In this document: piece after piece, positions 43,963 to 53,400 of the stretch | Layout of the letters: the number at the start of each line of letters is the position of its first letter | How positions within the stretch are numbered: position 1 is the stretch's first letter | From: Dyadobacter sp. CY345 | GTDB taxonomy: Bacteria > Bacteroidota > Bacteroidia > Cytophagales > Spirosomataceae | Assembly (NCBI RefSeq): GCF_021502725.1 | Contig: NZ_JAKFFS010000002.1 | Coordinates: 744,001-808,000, forward strand | Length of the DNA stretch: 64,000 nucleotides | Direction of reading: 5' to 3' | Notes under the pieces: generated by a model | Told to the model about the DNA's origin: nothing | Seen by the model: the letters and a program-made list of their open reading frames with translations, nothing else | Database searches by the model: none | Made by a program: the position numbers and the translations under genes

Positions 43963-44535
43963 TTAATTCAAACCTGATAGAACTTCATCAATGATTTTCG
44001 GGAAATGTTTGTGCTCCAAAACATGTATTTTGTCTGCAACATCATCTGGTGAATCCGTTTCTAAAACTTCACAGCTGGTCTGGAAAATAATATTTCCTTC
44101 ATCGTAATGCTGGTTCACAAAGTGGATTGTTATGCCTGACTCTTTCTCTTTATTGGCAACAACTGCTTCATGGACAAAACTTCCGTACATCCCTTTTCCA
44201 CCATATTTTGGAAGTAATGCCGGGTGGATATTAACCATTCGGTCGGGGAACGCTTCAACCAGTTTTGCTGGGATCAGCATCATGAAGCCTGCCAAAACAA
44301 TCAAATCGATCTTATTATTAATTAAAAGTTCGAGAATCTGTTCAGTATCGTAAAAAGTTTTTCTGTCAAAAATCACAACTGGAATATGAAGTTTTCTCGC
44401 GCGCTGGATGACTCCGGCCTGCGGATTATTGGTGAGTATTAAAGTCACCTGCACATCATTTCGGTCTGCAAAATATTCGCCGATTTTTTCAGCGTTTGAT
44501 CCGGATCCTGATGCGAAAATGGCAATACGTTTCAT
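43963..44535 (-). CDS. purN: Phosphoribosylglycinamide formyltransferase
   Basis: A 190-residue PurN. The N-terminal loop is F-A-S-G-S-G-S-N-A at about 7-15. The catalytic set is seen in V-N-I-H-P-A-L-L-P (Asn and His) and H-Y-D-E-G-N-I-I-F-Q (Asp). It transfers a formyl group from 10-formyl-THF to GAR in purine synthesis. It leads a two-gene operon with the EamA transporter. Confidence 0.95.
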   Translation of the reverse strand: MKRIAIFASGSGSNAEKIGEYFADRNDVQVTLILTNNPQAGVIQRARKLHIPVVIFDRKTFYDTEQILELLINNKIDLIVLAGFMMLIPAKLVEAFPDRMVNIHPALLPKYGGKGMYGSFVHEAVVANKEKESGITIHFVNQHYDEGNIIFQTSCEVLETDSPDDVADKIHVLEHKHFPKIIDEVLSGLN

Positions 44536-44620
44536 TATAATTTAGATTGGGGATTGAAAGTTGAAATTTATCATTTCTATCTTTCATGAATGTTTGAAAT
44601 AATTGGCAAAGCTATAAAAA

Positions 44621-44658
44621 AGAACGGCTTCCGGGATTAATTCGGAAGCCGTTGTTCT
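44621..44658 (-). terminator. Intrinsic terminator of the TapB-like gene
   Basis: AACGGCTTCCG pairs with CGGAAGCCGTT; on the minus strand a T run follows. It lies 17 bases past the stop at 44675. Confidence 0.8.
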
Positions 44659-44674
44659 GATAAGTTATAAATGC

Positions 44675-45370
44675 CTAATAAATTTTAGTCAATTCACTTC
44701 TGCTGAAAAGTTTTCCTTTGCGGTATGATTCCGTTTTTAAGTCCCACAACACACCTGGCGCACGCCATGAGATTGTATTCATCTGCATTTTAATCCCAAG
44801 GCCCATTTTTGTTTCCATCAGCATATCAGAAGTGATTTTGTAAGTATCGAAAGTGCCGGCAGGAATTGTGATCTTTTCCTGACTTTCCACAGTTCGATTC
44901 AATATCTGCATGTTGAATGTCATAGCCATCGGTCCGGAACTGCCTTCACCTTTCAATGAAGCATCTTTGAGTTTTTGTCCAACAGTAAATTTATTTGGAA
45001 ACTCGATGTTAGTCGACGTGTATTTCATCTGGAAATTTTCAAACGACTTCATTTGCTCCTGGTTCATTAATGAACTTGCGTCCAGAAATAACGTGTTGCC
45101 GTCGCATTTCATGTTGTAAGTGTTTTTCATTTCCGATTTGCCTTTGGGGTTGAAAACTTCCATTTCAACCGAAATTACTGACATACCGCCTTCGGACGCG
45201 ACTTTCGTGATTTTGTAGTTTATCGTACCGGTCGATTTTCCTTTGCCGTCGAACGTGGCCATTTCAAAACCACTGCCGGCTTTCATGTTGGTGCCCATAC
45301 ATTCCTGAGCTTTTACACTTGCGATGCTACTGAAAATAACAACCAAAAAAAGTAGAATTCTAATTCTCAT
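44675..45370 (-). CDS. Secreted DUF3108/TapB-like protein
   Basis: 231 residues with a signal peptide (cleavage after V-K-A-Q). The mature protein is beta-rich and ends with I-P-A-G-T-F-D-T-Y-K-I-T-S-D and I-S-W-R-A-P-G-V-L-W-D-L-K-T-E-S-Y, the pattern of DUF3108-like (TapB) proteins that fold as an elongated lipid-binding-like barrel. Function is not established. It is a single gene with its own terminator. Confidence 0.65.
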   Translation of the reverse strand: MRIRILLFLVVIFSSIASVKAQECMGTNMKAGSGFEMATFDGKGKSTGTINYKITKVASEGGMSVISVEMEVFNPKGKSEMKNTYNMKCDGNTLFLDASSLMNQEQMKSFENFQMKYTSTNIEFPNKFTVGQKLKDASLKGEGSSGPMAMTFNMQILNRTVESQEKITIPAGTFDTYKITSDMLMETKMGLGIKMQMNTISWRAPGVLWDLKTESYRKGKLFSRSELTKIY

Positions 45371-45461
45371 ATTGGAAATTGTTTAGGTTACAGAATATTC
45401 GTTCAAGTGATTTAGTCGAAATAGTGTCAACAATTAGTAACAAAATTTCAAAGAATTGCAA

Positions 45462-46343
45462 TTAGGCCCATATCATGGTCAAGAGCCCCAGCAGCATGAT
45501 TATTTTACATAACGAACTCACCTTTTTAAAATCACGACGTGTGTCTGAATTTACCAAAGAATAAACAAGCCAGCCAATTGGGAATAATAACAGCAAAAAT
45601 AATACGGCGAGCACTGGATTATTCAGCGTATGTGCCATGAAAAAGAGGGTCGTTACAAAAATAAAAATTACACAATAAAGGAAATGTTTAGTTCTTCGAA
45701 TTCCCCAGATTATCGGTAATGTCCGACAGCCGTGTGCCTCATCTCCACGTATATCTTCCATATCTTTAACGATTTCTCTAATCAACGAGATGAAAAAAGA
45801 AAAAACGGCATAAATGAAAACAAGCTGACGATTTTCCGGGTACCGAAGAGTCAGTATTACTAAGGTAAATCCTGTCAAAAGGGATACGATAAAATTTCCA
45901 ATAAAAGGCGCTCGCTTATAACGTTCAGAGTAAAACCAGAGCAGGGTAATGGAAAAAACATTAACCAGAAAAACCCATGGATTAACGAGCAATCCGAGGG
46001 CAGCTCCTAAAACATTAAAAACCTGGTGCGCACCCATGGCCCAGCGCCTTTTTAAGTAACGGCCAACAACCACGCGTTCAGGTTTGTTAACTATATCAAT
46101 TTTAATGTCAAAATAATCATTGATAATATAACCTGCCGCTGCAATGCAAACGGTAGAAAGCGAGAGGATAAACAGATCCGGATCGCTGATAATATTTCTC
46201 CATTCATGCCTCGGGCCGATCAGTAGTATGCGCGTAAGGTACTGTGTTATAGCCACAATAACCAGATTGCTCATACGGACCAGACGTACGCTCCCGGTAA
46301 CAAAATCCCAAAATCTTACTTTCGGTCTTACAGACACATTCAT
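45462..46343 (-). CDS. UbiA prenyltransferase, geranylgeranylglycerol-phosphate geranylgeranyltransferase type
   Basis: 293 residues with eight to nine membrane helices. Two Asp-rich motifs bind the Mg-prenyl diphosphate: N75-D-Y-F-D79-I-K-I-D83 and K-D194-M-E-D197-I-R-G-D201. The closest named group is the archaeal-type digeranylgeranylglyceryl phosphate synthase that many Bacteroidota carry; MenA or haem-O synthase are less likely on length and motif spacing. The physiological prenyl acceptor is unproven. It is a single gene, divergent from bshA. Confidence 0.8.
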   Translation of the reverse strand: MNVSVRPKVRFWDFVTGSVRLVRMSNLVIVAITQYLTRILLIGPRHEWRNIISDPDLFILSLSTVCIAAAGYIINDYFDIKIDIVNKPERVVVGRYLKRRWAMGAHQVFNVLGAALGLLVNPWVFLVNVFSITLLWFYSERYKRAPFIGNFIVSLLTGFTLVILTLRYPENRQLVFIYAVFSFFISLIREIVKDMEDIRGDEAHGCRTLPIIWGIRRTKHFLYCVIFIFVTTLFFMAHTLNNPVLAVLFLLLLFPIGWLVYSLVNSDTRRDFKKVSSLCKIIMLLGLLTMIWA

Positions 46344-46545
46344 GGAGGTTATAAAAAAATATAAGCAGGTTCAGACATTAAAATTATTCATTTTATGTCA
46401 ATTAAGGAATTAATAAAATCTTTCTCTTCGACTTCGGGATAAAAAAGCACTGATTTTGTGTTAGCTATGAGTTGACCGTCTGTTTATAAAAGTTCGTCGA
46501 GCTTAAACTTGAATTATTTCATTAAGAACATAGAAATTTAAAATT

Positions 46546-47682
46546 ATGAAAATAGGCATTGTGTGCTACCCAACCTTTGGAGGTAGTGGCGTAGTTGCTA
46601 CGGAACTAGGGAAAGCACTGGCAAAAGAGGGCCATCAGATACATTTTATCACGTATTCACAACCTCAGCGACTGGACTTTTTCAATGAAAATCTTTATTA
46701 TCATGAAGTAAATATACCTGCCTATCCATTGTTCCAATATCCGCCGTATGAATCTGCTCTATCGAGCCATATGGTGCACGTTGTAAAAATGGAAAAACTG
46801 GATCTGCTTCATGTTCATTACGCTATCCCACACGCGTCTTCGGCGTATCTTGCCAAACAAATTCTCGCTCAGCAAGGAATACATATCCCGGTTATCACAA
46901 CTTTACACGGTACGGACATAACGCTTGTTGGTAAAGATGAGTCTTATGAACCGGTCGTGACTTTCAGTATCAATCAGTCTGACGGAATTACAGCTGTTTC
47001 GGAGTCGCTTAAAAATGATACTTACAAACATTTTGCGGTTACAAAAGATATTGAGGTTATTCCAAACTTCATCGATTTGAGCCGTTTTAACAGACAAAAG
47101 AAAGATCACTTTAAACTTGCTATCTGTCCGAATAACGAAAAACTTATCGTTCACACATCAAATTTCCGTAAGGTAAAACGGATTGACGACGTGATCATGA
47201 TCTTCCATCAGCTGCGTGATATCACTCCAAGCAAATTGTTACTTGTTGGTGATGGTCCCGACCGCGCGCGTATCGAACGTTTGTGCCGGGATCTGGATAT
47301 GCTTTCTGACGTGCGTTTCCTTGGAAAACTGGATGCTATTGAAGAAGTGTTGTCCGTTGCTGATCTGTTCCTTATGCCATCTGAATCAGAAAGTTTCGGT
47401 CTGGCGGCGTTGGAAGCTTTGGCTTGTGAAGTGCCTTTAATCACTTCAAATGCAGGAGGTTTGCCTGAACTAAATATTCCGGGAGTGACTGGGTTTTTAA
47501 GTGATATTGGCGATGTGGACGACATGGTGAAACATGCTGCCTATATTCTGGCTGACGAAAATCTGCCAAGATTTAAGGAAAATGCACTTGCCCGTGCGAA
47601 AGAATTTGATGTGGCGAAAATCCTGCCGCATTATGAAGCATACTACGAAAGAGTTATTGAAAATAGCAGAGCGACTGTGTAA
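46546..47682 (+). CDS. bshA: N-acetyl-alpha-D-glucosaminyl L-malate synthase BshA
   Basis: A 378-residue GT4 glycosyltransferase. M-K-I-G-I-V-C-Y-P-T-F-G-G-S-G-V-V-A-T-E-L-G is the BshA start, H-V-H-Y-A-I-P-H-A-S follows at about 85-94, and S-E-S-E-S-F-G-L-A-A-L-E-A-L near the C-terminus is the E-x7-E nucleotide-sugar site. It makes GlcNAc-malate from UDP-GlcNAc and L-malate, the first step of bacillithiol synthesis. Bacillithiol would complement the Ohr system seen earlier. bshB and bshC are not in the window. Confidence 0.93.
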   Translation: MKIGIVCYPTFGGSGVVATELGKALAKEGHQIHFITYSQPQRLDFFNENLYYHEVNIPAYPLFQYPPYESALSSHMVHVVKMEKLDLLHVHYAIPHASSAYLAKQILAQQGIHIPVITTLHGTDITLVGKDESYEPVVTFSINQSDGITAVSESLKNDTYKHFAVTKDIEVIPNFIDLSRFNRQKKDHFKLAICPNNEKLIVHTSNFRKVKRIDDVIMIFHQLRDITPSKLLLVGDGPDRARIERLCRDLDMLSDVRFLGKLDAIEEVLSVADLFLMPSESESFGLAALEALACEVPLITSNAGGLPELNIPGVTGFLSDIGDVDDMVKHAAYILADENLPRFKENALARAKEFDVAKILPHYEAYYERVIENSRATV

Positions 47683-47740
47683 GTTGTTGTGGGTATGGTA
47701 TTTGTAGTTGGCTGTTGATCAACTATAAATACCATTTTTC

Positions 47741-49075
47741 ATGCTAGCGAATATACCATATACTCAATATAAAAGAATTGTGATCATAGGCGCCGGCTTC
47801 GGCGGATTGGCGCTTGCCCGCGAGCTTGCCAAACGTGATGACCTACAAGTTGTCCTGATCGACAAGAATAATTTTCATCAGTTTCAGCCTTTATTCTACC
47901 AGGTTGCCACAGCCGGACTTGAACCAAGTTCGATATCTTTTCCACTTCGAAAAGCTTTTCAATCCAAAAAAAATGTACATATCAGAGTTGCAGAAGTTCT
48001 CTCAGTTAATACTGATAGGAAATCGTTAGAAACTTCGTTGGGAGAAATTACCTATGATTTCCTGATTGTTGCGACCGGTGCGACTACAAATTATTTTGGT
48101 ATGAAAGATATTGAAGACCGCGCCATCCCGATGAAATCTGTGTCGGAAGCACTGGCTTTGAGAAACCGCGTTTTGCAAAATCTGGAAGATGCGCTGGCCG
48201 TTGAAACCAACGATGAGCGTGAGGGATTGATGAGCATTGTTATTGTTGGCGGCGGACCAACGGGAGTAGAATTATCTGGTTCACTGGCCGAAATGAAAAA
48301 GTATATTCTTCCAAAAGATTATCCCGAACTGGATTTTTCTTGTATGAGAATTTATTTGCTGGAGGGTCTGGATAAATTGTTAGGCGTGATGTCGGAGGAA
48401 TCTTCTAAAAAATCAAGAGAATATCTTGAAGAAATGGGCGTAGAAATTCTTACCGGACAAGCCGTTGCAGGATATGATGGTAAGTATGTTACCACAAAAC
48501 AAGGTATGAAAATCCGTACAGATAATCTGATCTGGGCGGCGGGGGTGAAGGCGAATGCCTTGAAAGGAATAAATCCAGAAGTACTGGTTAGGGGAGGTCG
48601 TATTAAGGTGGACGAGTTTAATCGCGTGCAGGGTTATACTGATATCTTCGCTATTGGTGATGTGGCTTCCATGAGTGAAGGGAAATTTGAAAACGGTCAT
48701 CCGCAACTTGCCCAGCCAGCTATGCAGCAGGGCAAAGCGTTGGCCAAAAATATTTGGCGGGCCCTGGATGATAAACCACCGGTTCCATTTAAGTATAATG
48801 ATCTTGGATCAATGGCAACCGTAGGCAGAAATAAAGCTGTGGTTGATTTGCCATTTATCAAGTTTCAAGGGTTTCTGGCCTGGCTTACCTGGATGTTCAT
48901 ACATTTAATCTCGATTGTTGGTGTTAAAAACAAAGTATTAACTTTCATCAACTGGTTTTGGAGTTATGTCACTTTCGACCAGTCGCTACGTTTGATTTTA
49001 ACCCCAAAAGTACTCGCGACCGGATTTGTAGAGGAGGAGGCGAATATGCATGCCAAGTCAGAGGGAAGTTTATAA
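47741..49075 (+). CDS. Type II NADH dehydrogenase (NDH-2 family)
   Basis: A 444-residue NAD(P)/FAD oxidoreductase. The FAD loop is I-I-G-A-G-F-G-G-L-A-L-A and the NADH loop V-I-V-G-G-G-P-T-G-V-E-L-S-G; the A-I-G-D-V-A motif that closes over FAD is near 305-310. The C-terminal hydrophobic stretch (about 375-420) anchors it to the membrane. It should pass electrons from NADH to menaquinone without proton pumping. It starts 58 bases after bshA and may be read through from it. Confidence 0.9.
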   Translation: MLANIPYTQYKRIVIIGAGFGGLALARELAKRDDLQVVLIDKNNFHQFQPLFYQVATAGLEPSSISFPLRKAFQSKKNVHIRVAEVLSVNTDRKSLETSLGEITYDFLIVATGATTNYFGMKDIEDRAIPMKSVSEALALRNRVLQNLEDALAVETNDEREGLMSIVIVGGGPTGVELSGSLAEMKKYILPKDYPELDFSCMRIYLLEGLDKLLGVMSEESSKKSREYLEEMGVEILTGQAVAGYDGKYVTTKQGMKIRTDNLIWAAGVKANALKGINPEVLVRGGRIKVDEFNRVQGYTDIFAIGDVASMSEGKFENGHPQLAQPAMQQGKALAKNIWRALDDKPPVPFKYNDLGSMATVGRNKAVVDLPFIKFQGFLAWLTWMFIHLISIVGVKNKVLTFINWFWSYVTFDQSLRLILTPKVLATGFVEEEANMHAKSEGSL

Positions 49076-49211
49076 TATTGATAAGTTGCCGTCCGTCCAT
49101 AAGCTGAACCATTCTTCCAGCTTATTGGATCATTTGTTACCTTTTCATTATATTCGTGTGTTATTTTTTAAAGATTACACGTTATATCTGAGATATATAA
49201 AAACTTGAAAG

Positions 49212-49451
49212 ATGAAAATTTTATTTAATATTCTTGTCATATTCTTTTTGCTATTAGCTTTTGTGCCGGTTTTCCGCCGTTTTATGTTTCATTTATTAGT
49301 TGGAAGGCAGCTTGTTAAGGAGCAGAAAAGGCAGGCAAAAGCTTATGAACAAAAAACTAACTCAGGAATTCGTGTTGACACTACACCGCCTGATCCAAAT
49401 CAATCCCGTTTCCGCGGAGGAGAATATGTCGATTATGAAGAGGTGAAATAG
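49212..49451 (+). CDS. DUF4834 family small membrane protein
   Basis: 79 residues: one N-terminal membrane helix (about 2-25), then a basic soluble tail with L-V-G-R-Q-L-V-K-E-Q-K-R-Q and a C-terminal F-R-G-G-E-Y-V-D-Y-E-E-V, typical of DUF4834. Function is unknown. It is a single gene. Confidence 0.75.
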   Translation: MKILFNILVIFFLLLAFVPVFRRFMFHLLVGRQLVKEQKRQAKAYEQKTNSGIRVDTTPPDPNQSRFRGGEYVDYEEVK

Positions 49452-49483
49452 TAAGAAAAGATATTTTAATTAAAATTTAATTG

Positions 49484-49515
49484 AGCCTGAAATCGTCAGA
49501 TTTTGGGCTTTTTTT
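49484..49515 (+). terminator. Probable intrinsic terminator of the DUF4834 gene
   Basis: AGCCTGAAAT pairs with ATTTTGGGCT (two G-T wobbles) and a T run follows, about 35 bases after the stop. Confidence 0.65.
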
Positions 49516-49719
49516 GTGTTTGCGAGTATAACAAAAATGCATTGTATTTCGCATGATTCCTAAAATGTTATATTCCTACCCTATTTCTTCAACAAAAGTG
49601 TTTTAGCTGACTATATCAACGTTACTATTCACTGAAAGAGCGTCCTAAATGAGATGATTCCAAATCTAATCAAAGATGTCGCTGAATAACCCAACTATTA
49701 TTTTGATAGCAAAAATCTT

Positions 49720-49733
49720 CTTACTTTAGTAAG
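49720..49733. promoter_or_regulatory. Palindrome just before the DUF4160 gene
   Basis: CTTACT-TT-AGTAAG is a perfect palindrome ending 7 bases before the ATG at 49741, where a repressor would block transcription or translation start. It is compatible with autoregulation of the two-gene cassette that follows; no binding is shown. Confidence 0.4.
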
Positions 49734-49740
49734 CATAATT

Positions 49741-49974
49741 ATGCCTGAATTATTACGCTTGTTTGGATTGCGTTTTTTCTTTTATAGTGATGATCATCGT
49801 CCAGCGCACGTTCACGTAAGAAGTAATGATGGTGAGGCAAGATTCTCAATTAATCCAGTAAATTGCCTGGAAAATAATGGGCTGAAAAAGCAAGATTTGA
49901 ATTTGGCGGAAGCAATAGTTGAAATGAATAAAGATGAATTTCTCAGAAAGTGGGACGAGTTTTTTAAATCGTAG
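49741..49974 (+). CDS. DUF4160 domain-containing protein
   Basis: 77 residues, soluble. F-G-L-R-F-F-F-Y-S-D-D-H-R-P-A-H-V-H-V at about 8-26 is the DUF4160 signature, with the conserved D-D-H-x-P-A-H-x-H-V. A tryptophan near the end (K-W-D-E-F-F) is also typical. DUF4160 genes are commonly next to DUF2442 genes, as here (3-base gap), and such pairs are suspected toxin-antitoxin-like units. Function is unproven. Confidence 0.85.
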   Translation: MPELLRLFGLRFFFYSDDHRPAHVHVRSNDGEARFSINPVNCLENNGLKKQDLNLAEAIVEMNKDEFLRKWDEFFKS

Positions 49975-49977
49975 GAT

Positions 49978-50205
49978 ATGAAATTTTTTGATTACAGAGC
50001 TAGAAGAGTTGAAGTAGGGGAAGTAGAAATCCGAGTGACCCTTGTCGACGGGAGAGAAGCTGCCCTATCAATTTCGGATTTTCCCTTGTTGAGGGAAGCA
50101 ACTTTTTCTCAAAGAAAAAATGTCGAACTTATAAATGGCTACGCACTTCACTGGCCTGAGTTAGATGAAGACTTGAGCGTTGCCGGATTCTTTGAGAAGG
50201 AATAG
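49978..50205 (+). CDS. DUF2442 domain-containing protein
   Basis: 75 residues, soluble. V-T-L-V-D-G-R-E-A-A-L-S-I-S-D-F-P-L-L-R-E-A and H-W-P-E-L-D-E-D-L-S-V-A-G form the DUF2442 pattern (strand, D-G-R, then W-P-E-L-D-E-D). It starts 3 bases after the DUF4160 stop, so the two proteins are translated together. In TA-like interpretations DUF2442 would be the antitoxin; this is inference. Confidence 0.85.
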   Translation: MKFFDYRARRVEVGEVEIRVTLVDGREAALSISDFPLLREATFSQRKNVELINGYALHWPELDEDLSVAGFFEKE

Positions 50206-50253
50206 TCTCCAAATAATGCTATAATCTACCTGATTGCCGATCTGCAAAAACGC

Positions 50254-50285
50254 AAAAAAAATCCCAGCTCATCACCGGGATTTTT
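50254..50285. terminator. Bidirectional intrinsic terminator
   Basis: AAAAATCCC pairs with GGGATTTTT around an 11-base loop, between the convergent DUF2442 and carB genes. Confidence 0.8.
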
Positions 50286-50308
50286 CTATTATTTATCATT
50301 CCTAAAAC

Positions 50309-53152
50309 CTAGCGACTGAGATATAAATTTCTTTCGCTGTAAATCTTTTGGAAGAAATCATCCTGTAAATCGTCGATGAAGTAAATCGCTTCACCAGTTG
50401 ATTTCATTTCAGGCCCCAATTCTTTATTCACGTTTGCAAACTTGTTGAATGAGAATACCGGGATTTTAATTGCCCAACCTTTTTTAACCGGGTTGAAAGT
50501 GAAATCGCTCAGTTTTTTATCTCCCAACATCAACTTCGTTGCGTAGTTAACGTATGGCTCCTGATATGCTTTGCAAATAAACGGCACCGTACGTGAAGCT
50601 CTTGGATTCGCTTCGATTACATAAGCAATTCCATTTTTGATGGCAAACTGTACGTTGATCAAACCTTTCACATTCATTGCCAGAGCAATTTTGCGGGTGT
50701 ATTCGTTGATCTGGCGAATTACATCATCTGTTAAATCGAATGGAGGAAGCGCCGCGTGAGAGTCACCCGAGTGAATTCCGGCTGGCTCGATATGTTCCAT
50801 CACACCGATGATGTAAGCATCTTCGCCGTCACAAATTGCATCCGCTTCTGCTTCAAGAGCACCTTCAAGGAAGTGATCCAGAAGGATGTTATTATCAGGA
50901 ATATCGCGAAGAATTTTCACAACGTGTTGTTCCAATTCTTTTTCATTAATCACAATTTTCATGTTCTGGCCACCCAAAACATAACTTGGACGAACAAGTA
51001 ACGGGAAACCTAACGAGCGGGAAAGTTCAACAGCTGCATCGGCAGTTCTCACCGTTCCGAACTTTGGATAAGGAATTCCCAGTTCTTCAAGCAATGGAGA
51101 GAAACGTCCGCGATCTTCGGCCCAGTCGAGTGAATTGTAGCTGGTTCCGATAATTTTGATACCGTATTTATCAAGTTTCTCAGCCATTTTAAGGGCAGTT
51201 TGTCCACCAAGCTGAACAATCACCCCTTCCGGTTTTTCATGTTCGATGATGTCAAAAACGTGCTCCCAGAAAACCGGCTCGAAATATAGTTTGTCTGCAA
51301 TATCCGGATCCGTCGAAACCGTTTCAGGGTTACAGTTGATCATAATCGTTTCGTAACCAGCTTCTTTCGCTGCCAAAACCCCATGAACACAAGAATAATC
51401 AAACTCAATTCCTTGTCCGATACGGTTAGGCCCTGAGCCTAAAACGATCACTTTCTTTTTATTCGACACAACCGATTCATTGTCAGGTGTTTCCTGAGAA
51501 GAATTGAAAGTAGAGTAGTAATATGGTGTTTTTGCTTCAAATTCTGCCGCGCAGGTATCTACACATTTGTAAACCCGTTTGATACCCAATTCTTTGCGTC
51601 TGTCATACACTTTACTTTCTTTTGTTTGAAGCAAATGTGCAATCTGACGGTCAGCATAACCTTTTTGTTTAGCCGTCAGGAATAATTCTTTTGGCAGATC
51701 CGTCAGGTCAAATTTCTCGATCTCATGTTCCAGTTCGATCAGTTCTTCAATCTGGCGTAAGAACCATGCATCAATTTTTGTAAGCGACTGGATTGTTTTG
51801 AAAGACAAACCAATTTTGAAAGCATCATAAATATGGAATAGACGATCCCAGCTTGGATGTTGCAAACTGTATTTGATCGCTTCCTGATCACGTAATTCAC
51901 GGCCGTCAGCACCAAGTCCGTTTCTGCGGATTTCCAATGACTGACAAGCTTTTTGCAAAGCTTCCTGGAAATTACGTCCGATACCCATCGCTTCACCAAC
52001 CGACTTCATCTGTAACCCCAAAGCACGGTCGGCGCCCTGAAACTTATCAAAGTTCCAGCGGGGAACTTTAACGATCACATAGTCAATCGATGGTTCGAAG
52101 AATGCCGAAGTACTTCCTGTGATAGGGTTGATCAGCTCGTCAAGATTATAACCAATCGCCATTTTCGCAGCGATTTTTGCAATCGGATAACCCGTTGCTT
52201 TTGACGCAAGTGCAGAAGAGCGGGAAACACGTGGATTAATTTCTATGGCGATGATCATGTCATTCGCCGGATTTACCGAAAACTGAACGTTACATCCACC
52301 TGCAAATTTTCCAATTCCGTCCATCATTTTGATAGCCAGATCACGCATTTGCTGGTATAATGTATCCGGAAGTGTCATGGCCGGAGCGACGGTAATACTA
52401 TCTCCCGTATGCACGCCCATCGGGTCAAAGTTTTCAATCGAGCAGATAATGATAAAATTTCCGGCACCGTCGCGTAACAATTCAAGCTCGTATTCCTTCC
52501 AGCCATATACGCTTTGTTCTACCAAAACTTCATGTGTTGGAGAGGCGTGCAAACCGTTATTTAACGCCTGGTCAAAATCTTTTTCGTTTTCAACAATACC
52601 GCCTCCGGTACCACCGAGTGTGAACGAAGGACGGATAACAAGCGGGAAACCAATTTCCTGGGCAATTTCTTTTCCTTCTAAAAATGATCTCGCTGTGCGG
52701 CCCTTGCAGACATTCACATCAAGTTCGAGCATTTTCAATCGGAATTTCTCTCTGTCCTCAGTGGTTTCGATCGCTTTAATATCGACTCCGATAATTTCTA
52801 TATCATACTTTTTCCAGATACCTGCTTTGTCACAGTCGATTGCTAAATTCAGAGCCGTCTGACCACCCATGGTAGGTAAAACAGCGTCAATCGGCTTGCC
52901 AAGCGCTCTATGTTTTTCAAGAATCTCGATGATATACTTCTTCTCCAATGGAAGCAGATACACATAATCAGCGCTGATCGGATCCGTCATGATCGTTGCA
53001 GGGTTAGAGTTGATTAGAACAACTTCTATACCTTCTTCACGAAGTGAGCGGGCTGCTTGTGAACCTGCATAATCGAACTCACAGGCCTGACCAATGATGA
53101 TGGGACCAGAACCGATAATTAGGATGGACTTGATATTCGGATTTTTGGGCAC
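50309..53152 (-). CDS. carB: Carbamoyl-phosphate synthase large subunit, without the allosteric domain
   Basis: 947 residues with two tandem ATP-grasp halves: the first starts I-L-I-I-G-S-G-P-I-I-I-G-Q-A and the second (about 560 on) V-I-V-L-G-S-G-P-N-R-I-G-Q-G. Each half has its N-P-R metal/ATP motif (E-I-N-P-R-V-S-R-S and E-A-N-P-R-A-S-R-T). The E. coli protein is 1073 residues and ends with an MGS-like domain that binds UMP and ornithine; here the protein stops near residue 947, directly after M-K-S-T-G-E-A. It makes carbamoyl phosphate for pyrimidines and arginine. Nearby carA is not seen. The short form is common in related Bacteroidota as I recall. Confidence 0.93.
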   Translation of the reverse strand: MPKNPNIKSILIIGSGPIIIGQACEFDYAGSQAARSLREEGIEVVLINSNPATIMTDPISADYVYLLPLEKKYIIEILEKHRALGKPIDAVLPTMGGQTALNLAIDCDKAGIWKKYDIEIIGVDIKAIETTEDREKFRLKMLELDVNVCKGRTARSFLEGKEIAQEIGFPLVIRPSFTLGGTGGGIVENEKDFDQALNNGLHASPTHEVLVEQSVYGWKEYELELLRDGAGNFIIICSIENFDPMGVHTGDSITVAPAMTLPDTLYQQMRDLAIKMMDGIGKFAGGCNVQFSVNPANDMIIAIEINPRVSRSSALASKATGYPIAKIAAKMAIGYNLDELINPITGSTSAFFEPSIDYVIVKVPRWNFDKFQGADRALGLQMKSVGEAMGIGRNFQEALQKACQSLEIRRNGLGADGRELRDQEAIKYSLQHPSWDRLFHIYDAFKIGLSFKTIQSLTKIDAWFLRQIEELIELEHEIEKFDLTDLPKELFLTAKQKGYADRQIAHLLQTKESKVYDRRKELGIKRVYKCVDTCAAEFEAKTPYYYSTFNSSQETPDNESVVSNKKKVIVLGSGPNRIGQGIEFDYSCVHGVLAAKEAGYETIMINCNPETVSTDPDIADKLYFEPVFWEHVFDIIEHEKPEGVIVQLGGQTALKMAEKLDKYGIKIIGTSYNSLDWAEDRGRFSPLLEELGIPYPKFGTVRTADAAVELSRSLGFPLLVRPSYVLGGQNMKIVINEKELEQHVVKILRDIPDNNILLDHFLEGALEAEADAICDGEDAYIIGVMEHIEPAGIHSGDSHAALPPFDLTDDVIRQINEYTRKIALAMNVKGLINVQFAIKNGIAYVIEANPRASRTVPFICKAYQEPYVNYATKLMLGDKKLSDFTFNPVKKGWAIKIPVFSFNKFANVNKELGPEMKSTGEAIYFIDDLQDDFFQKIYSERNLYLSR

Positions 53153-53400
53153 AGTAAATGGTAATTTGTAGAATTTTGGAAATAACTTTTAATAACTTCG
53201 GAGCGTACCTGATACTTTTTTTCTTTTGAATAAAAGGGGTTCGTTCAAAAATTCCACAAAGTTAATTCACATATTGGAAAAAGAATACTGAAAGATCAAA
53301 AAAAGTCTATACGCCGTTGCAACCAGCCCGGGATAGATTTAGTTTTGAAGGATCATTTTAGAAGGATGTTTGGTTAAGTATCGGGATTGTAATTTATTGT

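Noticed and set aside
52329-52862. A 177-codon open frame opposite carB
   Set aside because: It lies wholly inside carB on the other strand and its sequence (S-R-S-R-I-C-W-Y-N and similar) has no domain or start context. It is a shadow of a long conserved gene.
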